Source: an uncultured Erythrobacter sp.
GTDB lineage: Bacteria > Pseudomonadota > Alphaproteobacteria > Sphingomonadales > Sphingomonadaceae
DNA length: 54,243 bases
Reading direction: 5' to 3'
Assembly: GCA_938015255.1 (NCBI GenBank)
Contig: CALLQC010000008.1
Coordinates: forward strand, 1-54,243
The notes below the pieces were generated by a model. It was given only the letters and a program-made list of their open reading frames with translations. It did not search any database and had not been told where the DNA came from. Positions 45,600-54,227 of this stretch are shown in pieces. A program made the position numbers and the translations under genes. The number at the start of each line of letters is the position of its first letter. Within the stretch, counting starts at the first letter, position 1.

Positions 45600-47795
45600 A
45601 TGAGCAGCACGCCGATCAGCAGTTTGATTGCCGACGCAACTGGTGCGGGCCTTGGCGGTCCCGATGCACCGGCGGCCCGCAATGCGCATGATGACCCGTA
45701 CTTCAATCGCGAGCTGTCCTGGCTGTCCTTTAACGAGCGTGTCCTGGCGGAAGCTTGTAACGAGCAATATCCGCTGTTGGAGCGACTGCGGTTCCTTTCG
45801 ATATCCGGTAGCAACCTGGATGAATTCATGATGATCCGCGTCGCGGGCCTTGTTGGGCAGGCTCAGCGCGGCATCGACAAACCGGCGATAGATGGCCGCA
45901 CACCGACACAGCAGCTTGCAGCCATTCGGGAGAAGCTCGCCAAACTTTCCGCCTTGCAGCAGGATATCTGGCGCGATTTGCGCGATAGGCTGGCCGAGAC
46001 AGATATTCATGTGGCGGATGAGCGCCGCGTAAAACCCGCCGCGCACCAATGGCTAAAGGCGTTCTTTCTCGAAGAGATCCTGCCGGTCATAACTCCTCAG
46101 GCGCTGGATCCGGCTCACCCGTTTCCGTTCGTCCAGAATGAGGGGATAGGCATCCTGTTCACGCTGACGCGCGATGCGGATCGCGAACAGATCATGGAAA
46201 TGGTGCTGATCCCCAGCGCTCTGCCAAGGTTTGTGCGGGTTCCAGGTGAGGGCGAGGCGATCTACGTATCCATCGCAAGCCTTATTCAGCGCTATGCCAG
46301 CAAGCTGTTTCCGGGCTTCACTATTGAAGGCGACGGCCTGTTCCGCGTCCTGCGCGACAGCGACATCGAGATCGAGGAAGAAGCCGAGGATCTGGTGCGG
46401 ACATTTCGCAGCGCTATCCAGAGGCGCCGGCGCGGTCAGGTGATCCAGCTGGAGCTTGAGGAAGATTTCGACTTTCAGGCAGAGACGCTCCTGCTTGAAC
46501 AGCTTGGCGTTCACGAAGCCGCCGTGATCAAGACCGATGGCATGATCGGGATAGACGGGCTGGCGGAGATCGCTGATGAAGATCGCCCCGATCTCAAATT
46601 TGATTCCTATTCGCCGCGCTATCCAGAGCGTGTGCGCGAGCATGACGGGGATGCTTTTTCAGCAATCCGTGAAAAGGACATCATCGTCCACCACCCCTAC
46701 GAAAGCTTCGAAGTGGTGGTCGATTTTATCCGTCAGGCTGCAGAAGATCCGGATGTGGTCGCAATCAAGCAGACGCTCTACCGCGCAGGCTCGCAATCGG
46801 CTGTCATCAATGCGCTGATCGATGCAGCCGAGCGCGGGAAATCAGTGACTGCTGTGGTCGAGCTCAAGGCACGTTTTGACGAGGAGCAGAACCTCACCTG
46901 GGCGACCAAGCTCGAACGTGCGGGCGTGCAGGTGATCTACGGCTTCACCGACTGGAAAACCCACGCAAAGGTCGCGATGGTCGTGCGCCGCGAAGATGAG
47001 GGCTTTCGCACATACTGCCATTTCGGGACTGGGAACTACCACCCTGTCACCGCCAAGATTTATACTGATCTCAGCTTTTTCACCGCTGATCCCAAGCTGG
47101 CTCAGGATGCTGCGAAGATGATGAATTTCGTCACTGGCTATGTCGAGCCCGCAGATCTTGAGCGGATTTCTATTGCTCCGCTCAATCTGCGCGAGGAGCT
47201 TTACCGCCGGATCGATACCGAAATTGCCAACGCGGCCAAAGGAAATCCCGCAGCGATCTGGATGAAGTGCAACCAGATCACCGATCAGGGGATGATAGAC
47301 AGGCTGTATGCTGCGAGCGATGCGGGTGTACAGGTTGAGCTGGTGGTACGCGGAATTTGCAGCCTGCGCCCCGGTGTGCCGGGGCTTAGCGAGAACATCC
47401 GGGTCAAATCGATAATCGGGCGTTTCCTGGAACACAGCCGGATTTACGCCTTCGCCGATGGTGAAGCGATGCCTGGCCCCAACGCTGCTGTGTTTATCTC
47501 GTCAGCCGACCTGATGGGCCGCAATCTTGATCGCCGGGTTGAATGCCTCATCCCGATCCTGAATCGAACCGTGCATGATCAGGTCCTGCAACAGGTGTTG
47601 CTCGCGAATATGCTTGATACGCAGCAAAGCTGGTGGCTGCATGCCGATGGAACCTATTCACGGATCGAAACCGATGGCACACCGTTCAACTGCCACCGCT
47701 ATTTCATGACCAACCCATCGCTTTCTGGTCGTGGGGGGGCGCTTGCAGCAGGGGCCGTGCCCAAACTCTCGCTGCGCAAAGGCCGCACAGGATGA
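45600..47795 (+). CDS. ppk: Polyphosphate kinase 1
   Basis: Ppk reversibly makes inorganic polyphosphate from ATP. I choose the ATG at 45600 (MSSTPISSLIADATG), giving 731 residues; the ORF-track start adds 22. The family start YFNRELSWLSFNERVLAEA is present. The phosphate-binding and catalytic histidine regions are HHPYESFEVVVDFIRQAAEDPDVVAIKQTLYRAG, FGTGNYHPVTAKIYTDLSFFT and SRIYAFADGE. The stop overlaps ppx as ATGA, so kinase and phosphatase are made together. Confidence 0.95.
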   Translation: MSSTPISSLIADATGAGLGGPDAPAARNAHDDPYFNRELSWLSFNERVLAEACNEQYPLLERLRFLSISGSNLDEFMMIRVAGLVGQAQRGIDKPAIDGRTPTQQLAAIREKLAKLSALQQDIWRDLRDRLAETDIHVADERRVKPAAHQWLKAFFLEEILPVITPQALDPAHPFPFVQNEGIGILFTLTRDADREQIMEMVLIPSALPRFVRVPGEGEAIYVSIASLIQRYASKLFPGFTIEGDGLFRVLRDSDIEIEEEAEDLVRTFRSAIQRRRRGQVIQLELEEDFDFQAETLLLEQLGVHEAAVIKTDGMIGIDGLAEIADEDRPDLKFDSYSPRYPERVREHDGDAFSAIREKDIIVHHPYESFEVVVDFIRQAAEDPDVVAIKQTLYRAGSQSAVINALIDAAERGKSVTAVVELKARFDEEQNLTWATKLERAGVQVIYGFTDWKTHAKVAMVVRREDEGFRTYCHFGTGNYHPVTAKIYTDLSFFTADPKLAQDAAKMMNFVTGYVEPADLERISIAPLNLREELYRRIDTEIANAAKGNPAAIWMKCNQITDQGMIDRLYAASDAGVQVELVVRGICSLRPGVPGLSENIRVKSIIGRFLEHSRIYAFADGEAMPGPNAAVFISSADLMGRNLDRRVECLIPILNRTVHDQVLQQVLLANMLDTQQSWWLHADGTYSRIETDGTPFNCHRYFMTNPSLSGRGGALAAGAVPKLSLRKGRTG

Positions 47796-49345
47796 GCTAC
47801 CGCCAGAAAATCGCTGATCGCGACGGTGCGTTTTCGGGAACCAAGCCGGGACAGGCTATTCTAGATATCGGCTCAAATACGGTCCGCCTGGTGCTTTACG
47901 GCGGTTCGATGCGTGCTCCGGGCGTGCTGCTTAATGAGAAGGTGACTGCGCAGCTTGGCCGAGCAATCGCGAGCGACGGCGTTCTGGCGCAGGAGGCGAT
48001 CGATCTTGCAATGCTAGGCTTGCGCCGCTTCGCGCTATTGCTTGAAGATCTTGGCATCGACGACGTAGAAACCGTAGCCACAGCGGCGGTTCGTGATGCC
48101 AGCAATGGTGGTGAATTCGTCGCCGCTCTCAAGGAGCTGGGTTTTAATCCACGTGTGATTTCCGGTGAGGAGGAAGCGTGTCTCAGCGCAAGCGGTGTCG
48201 CCGGCGCATTTCCCGGTGCCTGCGGTGTCGTGGCCGATCTTGGCGGCGGCAGTCTGGAGCTTGTCGATATCGCCGATGGCAAGCCCGGCAAGGCCGTTTC
48301 TCTTCCGCTCGGCACGCTGCGACTGCCCGAGTTCAGCGAAAGCGCCGATGGCCCTGCTGGCATGCGCAAGTCGCTTGTGAAAGCACTTAAGAAAGGCGCA
48401 AAACAGTTTGATGGTGAGCTGGGTAAGGGGCAGCCGCTGTACCTTGTCGGCGGAACGTGGCGGACAATGGCCGTTTTCGCGATGCAGGAACAGGGGCACC
48501 CGCTGTCGGATCCACACGGGTTCACCCTGTCTGCCAAAGAGGCGGCAAAGCTGGCCAAAAATTTGGCATCACAATCCGTAGATGACCTGAAAGCGCGCGA
48601 ACGTATTTCTTCCATGCGCGCGGAGAAGCTGCCTGATGCTGCGGTGCTGCTTCAGGCGCTTTTGGCCCGGCTTAAACCCAGCTTTCTCGTCTTTTCATCA
48701 TGGGGATTGCGCGAAGGGCTGCTTTATGACCGCTTGCCAAGCCACGCCAAATCGCAGGATCCCCTGCTGGCCGGCATTGGCGAGTTCGCTAAACAGCGCG
48801 GGGCGCCGCCAACGCTTGCCGCGCGCATTGCCGGTTGGACGGTCGATGCAGCTCCTGCACAAAAGCATGGCAGCGAAAGGCTGCGTCTCGCGGCGACCAT
48901 GCTGTCGCTCGCATCGATGCAGATTGAGCCCAACATCCGTCACCCGCAATCCGCAGATTGGGCGCTCTACAAACGCTGGATTGCAGTTTCGGATCAGGAC
49001 CGTGCAATGCTGGCCGCTGCAATTGCAGCCAATGGCAATCAGCTTTCCTTGCCTGAAACCGTTACCGAGCTTGCCAGTCCTGAAGCGCTGGAAGAGGCCA
49101 TTTGCTGGGGGTTGGCTGTGCGCCTTGCGCGTCGGCTCGGCGCAAATTCGCGCAGATCACTGCGGGTTAGCCGATTGATAGTCCGCGACAAGACCCTGGT
49201 TCTCAGGCTGGAAAAAAGCCACGAGGCCCTTTTCGGCGTTCCTACGGAAAAGGATATCATTCTGCTTGCTGACAGACTTGGTATGGATTGGGCAGTGGAA
49301 ATTGTGCCTGAGGGTGAACTGATGGAGAATAATCCGCAGGATTAA
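47792..49345 (+). CDS. ppx: Exopolyphosphatase (Ppx/GppA family)
   Basis: Ppx removes terminal phosphates from polyphosphate (or pppGpp). The ATG at 47792 (MSYRQKIADRDG) overlaps the ppk stop; the product has 517 residues. Actin-fold motifs are AILDIGSNTVRLVLYGG near residue 22, ATAAVRDASNGGEFVAAL, VISGEEEACLSASGV, and VVADLGGGSLELVDI. A C-terminal HD-like helical region follows (about 320-510). Together with ppk it sets cellular polyphosphate. It ends tail to tail with the queuosine transporter, with 4 nt shared. Confidence 0.94.
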   Translation: MSYRQKIADRDGAFSGTKPGQAILDIGSNTVRLVLYGGSMRAPGVLLNEKVTAQLGRAIASDGVLAQEAIDLAMLGLRRFALLLEDLGIDDVETVATAAVRDASNGGEFVAALKELGFNPRVISGEEEACLSASGVAGAFPGACGVVADLGGGSLELVDIADGKPGKAVSLPLGTLRLPEFSESADGPAGMRKSLVKALKKGAKQFDGELGKGQPLYLVGGTWRTMAVFAMQEQGHPLSDPHGFTLSAKEAAKLAKNLASQSVDDLKARERISSMRAEKLPDAAVLLQALLARLKPSFLVFSSWGLREGLLYDRLPSHAKSQDPLLAGIGEFAKQRGAPPTLAARIAGWTVDAAPAQKHGSERLRLAATMLSLASMQIEPNIRHPQSADWALYKRWIAVSDQDRAMLAAAIAANGNQLSLPETVTELASPEALEEAICWGLAVRLARRLGANSRRSLRVSRLIVRDKTLVLRLEKSHEALFGVPTEKDIILLADRLGMDWAVEIVPEGELMENNPQD

Positions 49346-50223
49346 CCCTGCGGCTGGCTCGCGCTTCCCTTCGAAGAGAATGGCGAGAAATCCGTTTCCG
49401 TATCGAACAGATCGACCCCTTCGGCTTTCTTCAGCTTGCCAACGACCAGATATGTGACCGGCGTAAGCGCCGCCTCCCAAAGGACTTTCAAGAGCCAGTT
49501 CGTGATCATTACGGTGATGACCGCTTCGGTTGACCAGATGCCGTAAAATGCGATCGGGTAGAAAATCAAACTATCAACGCCTTGACCTACTACCGTCGAT
49601 CCAATCGTTCGGCTCCAAAGCGCCTTACCCTTCGTCCATACTTTCATCTTCGCCATCACATAGGAATTGACGAACTCGCCTGCCCAAAAGGCGACGATTG
49701 AGGCGATAACAATGCGCCAGGTGCTTCCGAAAACGGATTCGTATGTTTGCTGACAGATGGAGCCGGGCACCGCGTCCGGATTTCCTCTCAAGTCGAGCGC
49801 GCCAGAGCCCGCGCATTCCCATCCGTCAAAGGCTGGCAGGCTGACGACGATGTAACTCATGAAGGCGAGAAATATCATCGCGGCAAAACCGGTCCAGATA
49901 ACGCGCCGCGCCCGTGCGAAACCGTAAATCTCGGTGAGAATGTCGCCAATCACGTAGCCGAGGGGGAAGAACAGGATACCTGCGCCGTATATGAAAACGC
50001 CGTCCGCTGCGGGCCACCAGCCATCAGGCCACCAACTGACTTCGACAAAGGTTAGCTTCGCTGCGCCAATAATGTTGGACAGCAACAGGATCGCAACGAA
50101 CGCCGCCATGACGAAATCGTAATACCGGAATGTCATCGGTGCATGGCTGGTCGCACGGATCCCATCATCGGGGTTGTCGTCAAACGCTGCTGCTGTATCG
50201 GGCTTATCCATATTTCGCGGCAT
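49342..50223 (-). CDS. yhhQ: Queuosine precursor transporter (YhhQ family)
   Basis: An inner-membrane importer of queuosine precursors (preQ0/preQ1 type), from the VUT/DUF165 family. I start at the ATG at 50223 (MPRNMDKPDTA), 293 residues; a TTG eight codons upstream and an ATG four codons downstream are alternatives. Hydrophobic helices include FVMAAFVAILLLSNIIGA, GILFFPLGYVIGDILTEIYGFARARRVIW (the family signature), FWAGEFVNSYVMAKMKVWTKGKALWSRTIGSTVVGQGVDSLIFYP, and TVMITNWLLKVLWEAALTPVTY. It converges on ppx. Confidence 0.92.
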   Translation of the reverse strand: MPRNMDKPDTAAAFDDNPDDGIRATSHAPMTFRYYDFVMAAFVAILLLSNIIGAAKLTFVEVSWWPDGWWPAADGVFIYGAGILFFPLGYVIGDILTEIYGFARARRVIWTGFAAMIFLAFMSYIVVSLPAFDGWECAGSGALDLRGNPDAVPGSICQQTYESVFGSTWRIVIASIVAFWAGEFVNSYVMAKMKVWTKGKALWSRTIGSTVVGQGVDSLIFYPIAFYGIWSTEAVITVMITNWLLKVLWEAALTPVTYLVVGKLKKAEGVDLFDTETDFSPFSSKGSASQPQG

Positions 50224-50286
50224 TAGCGTGATTCCCAAGGGGGACAAAGCGCGCTATTGCGGCGGAGGCTTTCGACTGAAGGCCGC

Positions 50287-50363
50287 GCGCCCGTAGCTCA
50301 TCTGGATAGAGCGCGAGACTTCTAATCTTGAGGCAGCAGGTTCGAGTCCTGCCGGGCGCGCCA
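50287..50363 (+). tRNA. tRNA-Arg(UCU)
   Basis: The 77-nt cloverleaf folds with acceptor GCGCCCG/CGGGCGC, D arm GCTC/GAGC, anticodon stem CGAGA/TCTTG with loop CTTCTAA (anticodon TCT), T arm GCAGG/CCTGC with TTCGAGT, discriminator G and an encoded CCA. It reads AGA arginine codons. A structured tail that repeats the tRNA 3' end follows. Confidence 0.95.
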
Positions 50364-50494
50364 ATTCACCCTTCGGGTGAGTTGGCGAGGCCGCATGGAG
50401 GATCGAACCCGTTCGGAGTCGAGGCCCAATTGCCAAATTGGGCCGAGCCGAACGAGCCCCTTGGGGCGAGGACAGTCCTGCCGGGCGCGCCAAT
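50345..50494 (+). repeat. tRNA trailer element bounded by 21-bp direct repeats
   Basis: A 21-bp stretch containing the tRNA 3' end (AGTCCTGCCGGGCGCGCCAA plus T) recurs at 50474-50494. The ~108 nt between the copies holds three stems: TCACCC/GGGTGA, GGCCCAATT/AATTGGGCC and GCCCCTTGGGGC, with GTTCGG/CCGAAC pairing around the middle one. It resembles an attachment-site duplication but holds no integrase and is too short for an island. Confidence 0.7.
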
Positions 50495-50498
50495 CTCT

Positions 50499-51329
50499 TT
50501 ATCCTCGTGCGACAGTTTCGAGCAGCTCCGAGGTGACCGGATAGCCGGCGTCTTCGAGAATAGTGAGCATAGGTTTGCCTGAACTGTCATCAATTTTGGG
50601 AATGATGGTTTTGACTGGGATTGCTTCCGCCTGAGACCGCGCTTCTTCAAAGCTTGAGAACAGCGCCAGTCGCTCAAGGTTGCGGCGGGTCGGGAAGATC
50701 AGCTTGATCTCGCCGCGTTCTGCCATTTCGAGAGCACCTTGTGCGCTAGTCCAGAAAAGCCGGGTGTTCTCTGACTGGTCGACTTCGATCTTTACCGCCC
50801 CGGTTCCTAGGTCTGCGAGGTAGAATCTGGTGTCGTAAACACGGCTGATGTTTTCGTTCTTGGGAAACCAGCGCGCGAACGGAACGATCTGGTCAAAATC
50901 GAGCGACCAGCCAAAAGCGTCGAGAACCGGTGCCAGCGCCCCACTTTGTTCGAGCATGACGCGCGCCGCGGCTGCCGTATCTGAGGTGATATCTCCAGAA
51001 AGGCCCAGGGCCAGCCCGGTTTCTTCGAGAGTTTCGCGAATGGCGGCGATCTGATGGGCGCACTCATCAATCGGCATGGACCCGCTGGTCCTTTCTGCCA
51101 GTTCGAAGTCCGCCGGATCGACACGGCCACCGGGAAACACTGCCATCCCTCCCGCAAAGGCCATGTTGCGCGATCGCACCGTCATCAGGATCTCGGGCGG
51201 TCCGCCATCGGCAGCCTTTCGAAAAATAATGATTGTTGCAGCAGGAATGCCCTCAGGCCCGGAATCGTTTGGCATGGATTGAATGTTGGCTTGTCCGCAT
51301 GATCTTGCCAAGGGAGCAGTGCTAACCAT
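50499..51329 (-). CDS. NUDIX hydrolase
   Basis: A NUDIX-family pyrophosphohydrolase of 276 residues. The ATG at 51329 has AGGGAG six bases upstream; the ORF-track GTG is one codon earlier, and MPNDSGPEG at 51275 is another possible start. After an ATIIIFRKAADGGPPEILMTVRS strand region, the insert MAFAGGMAVFPGGRVDPADFE precedes a relaxed Nudix box around AAIRETLEETGLALGLSG (REx2EExG core REtlEEtG). This long form resembles eukaryotic-type Nudix 19/NUDT-like CoA hydrolases. The substrate cannot be assigned. It reads leftward towards the tRNA tail. Confidence 0.85.
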   Translation of the reverse strand: MVSTAPLARSCGQANIQSMPNDSGPEGIPAATIIIFRKAADGGPPEILMTVRSRNMAFAGGMAVFPGGRVDPADFELAERTSGSMPIDECAHQIAAIRETLEETGLALGLSGDITSDTAAAARVMLEQSGALAPVLDAFGWSLDFDQIVPFARWFPKNENISRVYDTRFYLADLGTGAVKIEVDQSENTRLFWTSAQGALEMAERGEIKLIFPTRRNLERLALFSSFEEARSQAEAIPVKTIIPKIDDSSGKPMLTILEDAGYPVTSELLETVARG

Positions 51330-51423
51330 CACCGGCTCCCTGTGTCGGGACGCTTTACACTATCTGACATCTTGAATTCGCGTTAACCATCGAAGTACCT
51401 GAATATACGCGAGACTTGCAGTT

Positions 51424-51439
51424 TGGCACGGTGGGTGCA
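51424..51439 (+). promoter_or_regulatory. Sigma-54-like promoter
   Basis: TGGCACGGTGGGTGCA fits the -24/-12 consensus TGGCAC-N5-TTGCA with one mismatch; GG and GC are exactly ten bases apart. It is in a 273-bp gap on the plus strand with no rightward protein gene next to it, which points to the small RNA candidate. Use by RpoN is inferred. Confidence 0.5.
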
Positions 51440-51449
51440 TAGTAATGGG

Positions 51450-51556
51450 CAGCCTAACGGTCTTTGAATGAGGTTCGGCCTTCCTGGTCTCTGGGTCTAA
51501 CCTCCCCGTATAGAAAAAGAGCCGCTCTGCTTTGGTCAGCAGGGCGGCTTCTTTTT
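51450..51556 (+). ncRNA. Candidate small RNA ending at a strong terminator
   Basis: From the expected start of the sigma-54-like promoter to the terminator at 51556 is about 107 nt on the plus strand with no ORF. It contains GAGGTT...AACCTC, which can pair, and a CCTCCCC motif like the anti-Shine-Dalgarno loops of alphaproteobacterial sRNAs, followed directly by the terminator stem. A half CtrA-type motif (TTAACCAT) lies upstream at about 51383. Expression is unproven. Confidence 0.42.
51514..51556. terminator. Bidirectional terminator between grxD and the NUDIX gene
   Basis: AAAAAGAGCCG and CGGCTTCTTTTT, with CTGCT/AGCAG inside, form a long stem with a TTGGTC loop, with A and T runs on the two sides. 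On the minus strand it follows the grxD stop by about 46 nt and probably ends the leuD/zeta/bolA/grxD run. On the plus strand it ends the candidate small RNA. Confidence 0.85.
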
Positions 51557-51602
51557 ATTTCGGCGCCGGGACAGACAGCTTCTCCGTGTCGCAGCGTACG
51601 GG

Positions 51603-51932
51603 TTAGGAGGCTTTGGCGACCCCTTGTTCGTCCATCATCTGTTGCAGTTCCCCGGCTTCGAACATTTCCATCATGATATCGCTTCCGCCGACAAATTCGC
51701 CTTTAACATAAAGCTGCGGAATGGTGGGCCAATCGGAATAGCTTTTGATGCCCTGGCGGATTTCCATGTCCTGCAACACGTCGACGCTTTCATAGGCAAC
51801 GCCGCAATGATCGAGGATCGCAACCGCGCGGCTGGAAAAGCCGCATTGCGGAAACAGCGGAGTGCCCTTCATAAAGAGGACAACGTCATTATCACTAACC
51901 AGGGTGGAGATGCGTGAATTTGTATCAGCCAT
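51603..51932 (-). CDS. grxD: Monothiol glutaredoxin (Grx4 family)
   Basis: A CGFS-type glutaredoxin that carries [2Fe-2S] clusters and partners with BolA proteins. I start at the ATG at 51932 (MADTNSRISTLV), giving 109 residues; the ORF-track entry reads upstream into bolA. FMKGTPLFPQCGFSSRAVAIL contains the active-site CGFS, and SDWPTIPQLYVKGEFVGGSDIMMEM contains the glutathione-binding TIPQ and GG-x-D motifs. bolA lies directly upstream, the classical pairing. Confidence 0.96.
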   Translation of the reverse strand: MADTNSRISTLVSDNDVVLFMKGTPLFPQCGFSSRAVAILDHCGVAYESVDVLQDMEIRQGIKSYSDWPTIPQLYVKGEFVGGSDIMMEMFEAGELQQMMDEQGVAKAS

Positions 51933-51973
51933 GATGATGCGGCCTTCTTTGAACGAATAACTAATGCTAAAGC

Positions 51974-52207
51974 TTACGTGGGAACCACAGTCGTGACTTG
52001 CAAGGCGTGCAGTTCGCCGCCCATTCTTCCGCCCAGAGCGGCGTAGACCATCTTGTGCTGCTGCACCCGCGACTTGCCAGCAAATTGCGGTGCAGTGACT
52101 TTGGCTGCCCAATGATCGTTGTCACCGGCAAGATCTGTCATTTCTACTACCGCGCCGGGCAGGGCAGCTATGATAGCGGCTTCGATATCGGGTCCGGGCA
52201 TGGGCAT
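51974..52207 (-). CDS. bolA: BolA family protein
   Basis: A small BolA-type protein that forms complexes with CGFS glutaredoxins in iron-sulfur handling. From the ATG at 52207 (MPMPGPDIEAAI) it has 77 residues; the ORF-track adds 15 upstream residues with no likeness. The helix and loop GPDIEAAIIAALPGAVVEMTDLAGDNDHWAAKVTAPQFAGKSRVQQHKMVYAALGGRMGGELHALQV match the BolA fold, including the conserved histidine in QQHKMVY. It lies between the zeta subunit and grxD on the minus strand. Confidence 0.93.
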   Translation of the reverse strand: MPMPGPDIEAAIIAALPGAVVEMTDLAGDNDHWAAKVTAPQFAGKSRVQQHKMVYAALGGRMGGELHALQVTTVVPT

Positions 52208-52217
52208 CGGAGCAGCC

Positions 52218-52541
52218 CTAACTTTCGCCCATGAACTGGCGTTTCGCCTCAATCGTCATTTCTTCGAGCTTGAGACGGATGTCGGCTTCGCTGATATTGG
52301 TGTCTGCAGCGGTCAGATCACCCAGCAGCTTGCGGATCACGTCTTCGTCACCGGCCTCTTCGAAATCGGCCTGAACGACAGCCTTCTTGTACGCATCGGT
52401 TTCTTCTTCGGTAAGGCCCATTTCGCCAGCGGCCCATTCGCCAAGCAGGCGGTTGCGACGAGCGGCCACCTTGAATGCGGTTTCTTCGTCCATTGCGAAT
52501 TTGGCTTCTTCCGCGCGTTCGCGGTCTTTGAAATCGGTCAT
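52218..52541 (-). CDS. ATP synthase F1 zeta subunit (DUF1476)
   Basis: A 107-residue DUF1476 protein, the alphaproteobacterial inhibitory zeta subunit of F1Fo-ATPase, which blocks ATP hydrolysis in reverse operation. The sequence MTDFKDRERAEEAKFAMDEETAFKVAARRNRLLGEWAA is diagnostic: the N-terminal inhibitory helix, then GLTEEETDAYKKAVVQADFEEAGDEDVIRKL. It stands at the usual position next to bolA-grxD, 10 nt upstream of bolA. Confidence 0.92.
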   Translation of the reverse strand: MTDFKDRERAEEAKFAMDEETAFKVAARRNRLLGEWAAGEMGLTEEETDAYKKAVVQADFEEAGDEDVIRKLLGDLTAADTNISEADIRLKLEEMTIEAKRQFMGES

Positions 52542-52614
52542 AATTGTCCCTCCGAAGATGTTGGGATTGAAATAGGTAGAGCGGGCTGGACCGGCAAGCG
52601 GTTTGCGCCCTAAT

Positions 52615-53613
52615 TCAGTCTATCGTCACCACAAGTTTGCCGACAGCCTCGCGGTTCTCCAGCTTGGCTATGGCGTCACCAGCACGCTCAAGCGGGAAAG
52701 TTTCTGATACCAGCGGATCAATCTTCCCGTCTTTCATGAGCGCGAACAGCTCTTTCACCTGCTCGACATACCTCGCCGGTTCACGCGCGGTGAAGGCACC
52801 CCAGAAAACGCCGCAAATGTCACAGCTCTTCAGCAAGGTGAGATTGAGCGGCATTTTTGCGATGCCTGCCGGGAAACCGACAACCAGAAACCGGCCTTCC
52901 CAGGCGATCGAGCGCAGGGCCGGTTCGGAATATTGTCCGCCGACGATGTCGTAAACGATATTGGCTCCTTCCGGTCCGCAGGCTGCCTTGAACTTGCTGG
53001 CCAGCTCTTTTGAGGCGGCCTTGTCCATTTCCTCGCGGGGATAGATGACCACATCATCTGCTCCCGCTTTTTTGGCTACCTCTCCCTTTGCCTCACTCGA
53101 AACTGCTGCAATCACGCGCGCACCGAACGCTTTGGCAAGTTCAACGGCAGAAAGGCCGACCCCGCCAGCTGCACCCAATACCAGCACAGTATCACCGGCT
53201 TTGATGTGGCCACGATCTTTCAACCCGTGGATGGTGGTGCCGTAGGTCATCAGCAGCGATGCCGCTTTTTCGAACGGTACTCCGTTGGGTACGGGGAACA
53301 TTCGTCCCGCCGGGACAATAACTTTTTCCGCAAGTCCGCCATTGCCGATGCCTGCAAGGACGCGGTCGCCGATTTTGTAGTTTTCGACGCCTTCACCCAC
53401 CGCTTCGACCACACCGGCGAGTTCGCCGCCCGGTGCAAAAGGGCGGGGCGGCTTGAACTGATAGAGATCGCGGATGATCAGCGTGTCGGGGTAGTTGATC
53501 GCACAGGCCTTTACCGCGACCAACACTTCGCCCTTACCTGGCGCCGGAGTGTCAATTTCGTCGAGTTTGAGCGTTTCTGGTCCGCCCACTTCGTGGCTTC
53601 GGATGGCTTTCAT
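52615..53613 (-). CDS. NADPH:quinone oxidoreductase, zinc-free MDR family
   Basis: A medium-chain dehydrogenase/reductase of 332 residues. It opens MKAIRSHEVGGPETLKLDEIDTPAPGKGEVLVAVKACAINYPD and has the nucleotide-binding motif VLVLGAAGGVGLSAVELAKAFGARV near residue 142. The residues that bind structural zinc are absent, so it fits the quinone oxidoreductase type that uses NADPH to reduce quinones or enones. DDVVIYPREEMDKA and PLVSETFPLERAGDAIAKLENREAVGKLVVTID match the standard C-terminus. It is between leuD and the zeta gene, with 14 nt to leuD. Confidence 0.93.
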   Translation of the reverse strand: MKAIRSHEVGGPETLKLDEIDTPAPGKGEVLVAVKACAINYPDTLIIRDLYQFKPPRPFAPGGELAGVVEAVGEGVENYKIGDRVLAGIGNGGLAEKVIVPAGRMFPVPNGVPFEKAASLLMTYGTTIHGLKDRGHIKAGDTVLVLGAAGGVGLSAVELAKAFGARVIAAVSSEAKGEVAKKAGADDVVIYPREEMDKAASKELASKFKAACGPEGANIVYDIVGGQYSEPALRSIAWEGRFLVVGFPAGIAKMPLNLTLLKSCDICGVFWGAFTAREPARYVEQVKELFALMKDGKIDPLVSETFPLERAGDAIAKLENREAVGKLVVTID

Positions 53614-53627
53614 CGCATTGTTCTCCG

Positions 53628-54227
53628 TTAAATCTGTGTGCCGCGTGTCAGCCAGGATCTGGCGCTGGCGCGGGTCTTTTCGAAATTGCCAATAACCGCT
53701 TGCCGTTCGAGCGTGAGGGCAACTTCGTCAAGCCCGTGGAGCAGGCAATGCTTGCGAAACGGGTCGATCGCGAATTCGAAGCGATCCTGAAACGGCGTGG
53801 TGACCGTTTGTGTATCGAGATCGACGGTTATCGAGTGACCTTCTTTGGCAACTTCCATCAAGCGGTCGATTGCGTCCTGCGGCAAGACTACGGGAAGAAT
53901 GCCGTTTTTCACCGCATTGCCGGAAAAGATGTCCGAATAGCTCGGCGCGATTACCGCGCGTATTCCCAGGTCACCAATCGCCCATGCAGCATGCTCGCGG
54001 CTTGACCCGCAGCCGAAATTGTCGCCGGCGATCAGGATCGGCGCGCCTTTGTACGCGGGATCATCAAAAATGTTGTCCGGGTTCTCTCGAATGGTCTCGA
54101 ACGCGCCTGCGCCAAGCCCTTCGCGCGTGATGGTTTTCAGCCACTTCGCAGGAATGATGATGTCGGTGTCGATATTCTTCGCGCCAAAGGGGATCGCGCG
54201 ACCTTCAACTTGCAAGAGAGCGTCCAT
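53628..54227 (-). CDS. leuD: 3-isopropylmalate dehydratase small subunit
   Basis: LeuD with LeuC isomerises 2- to 3-isopropylmalate in leucine biosynthesis. It has 199 residues, the normal length. [42 protein letters not shown] (substrate-binding loop) and [28 protein letters not shown] are diagnostic. leuC is expected upstream on the same strand; a TAG 12 nt before the ATG, at the window edge, may be its stop. Confidence 0.97.
   Translation of the reverse strand: MDALLQVEGRAIPFGAKNIDTDIIIPAKWLKTITREGLGAGAFETIRENPDNIFDDPAYKGAPILIAGDNFGCGSSREHAAWAIGDLGIRAVIAPSYSDIFSGNAVKNGILPVVLPQDAIDRLMEVAKEGHSITVDLDTQTVTTPFQDRFEFAIDPFRKHCLLHGLDEVALTLERQAVIGNFEKTRASARSWLTRGTQI

Noticed and set aside
50254-50493. 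79-residue minus ORF over the tRNA-Arg and its trailer
   Set aside because: It is the antisense translation of the tRNA and repeat (LARPAGLEPAASRLE type), a well-known false gene.
50345-50494. Attachment sites of a genomic island
   Set aside because: The copies are only 108 nt apart and no integrase or cargo lies between; I keep it as a trailer repeat.
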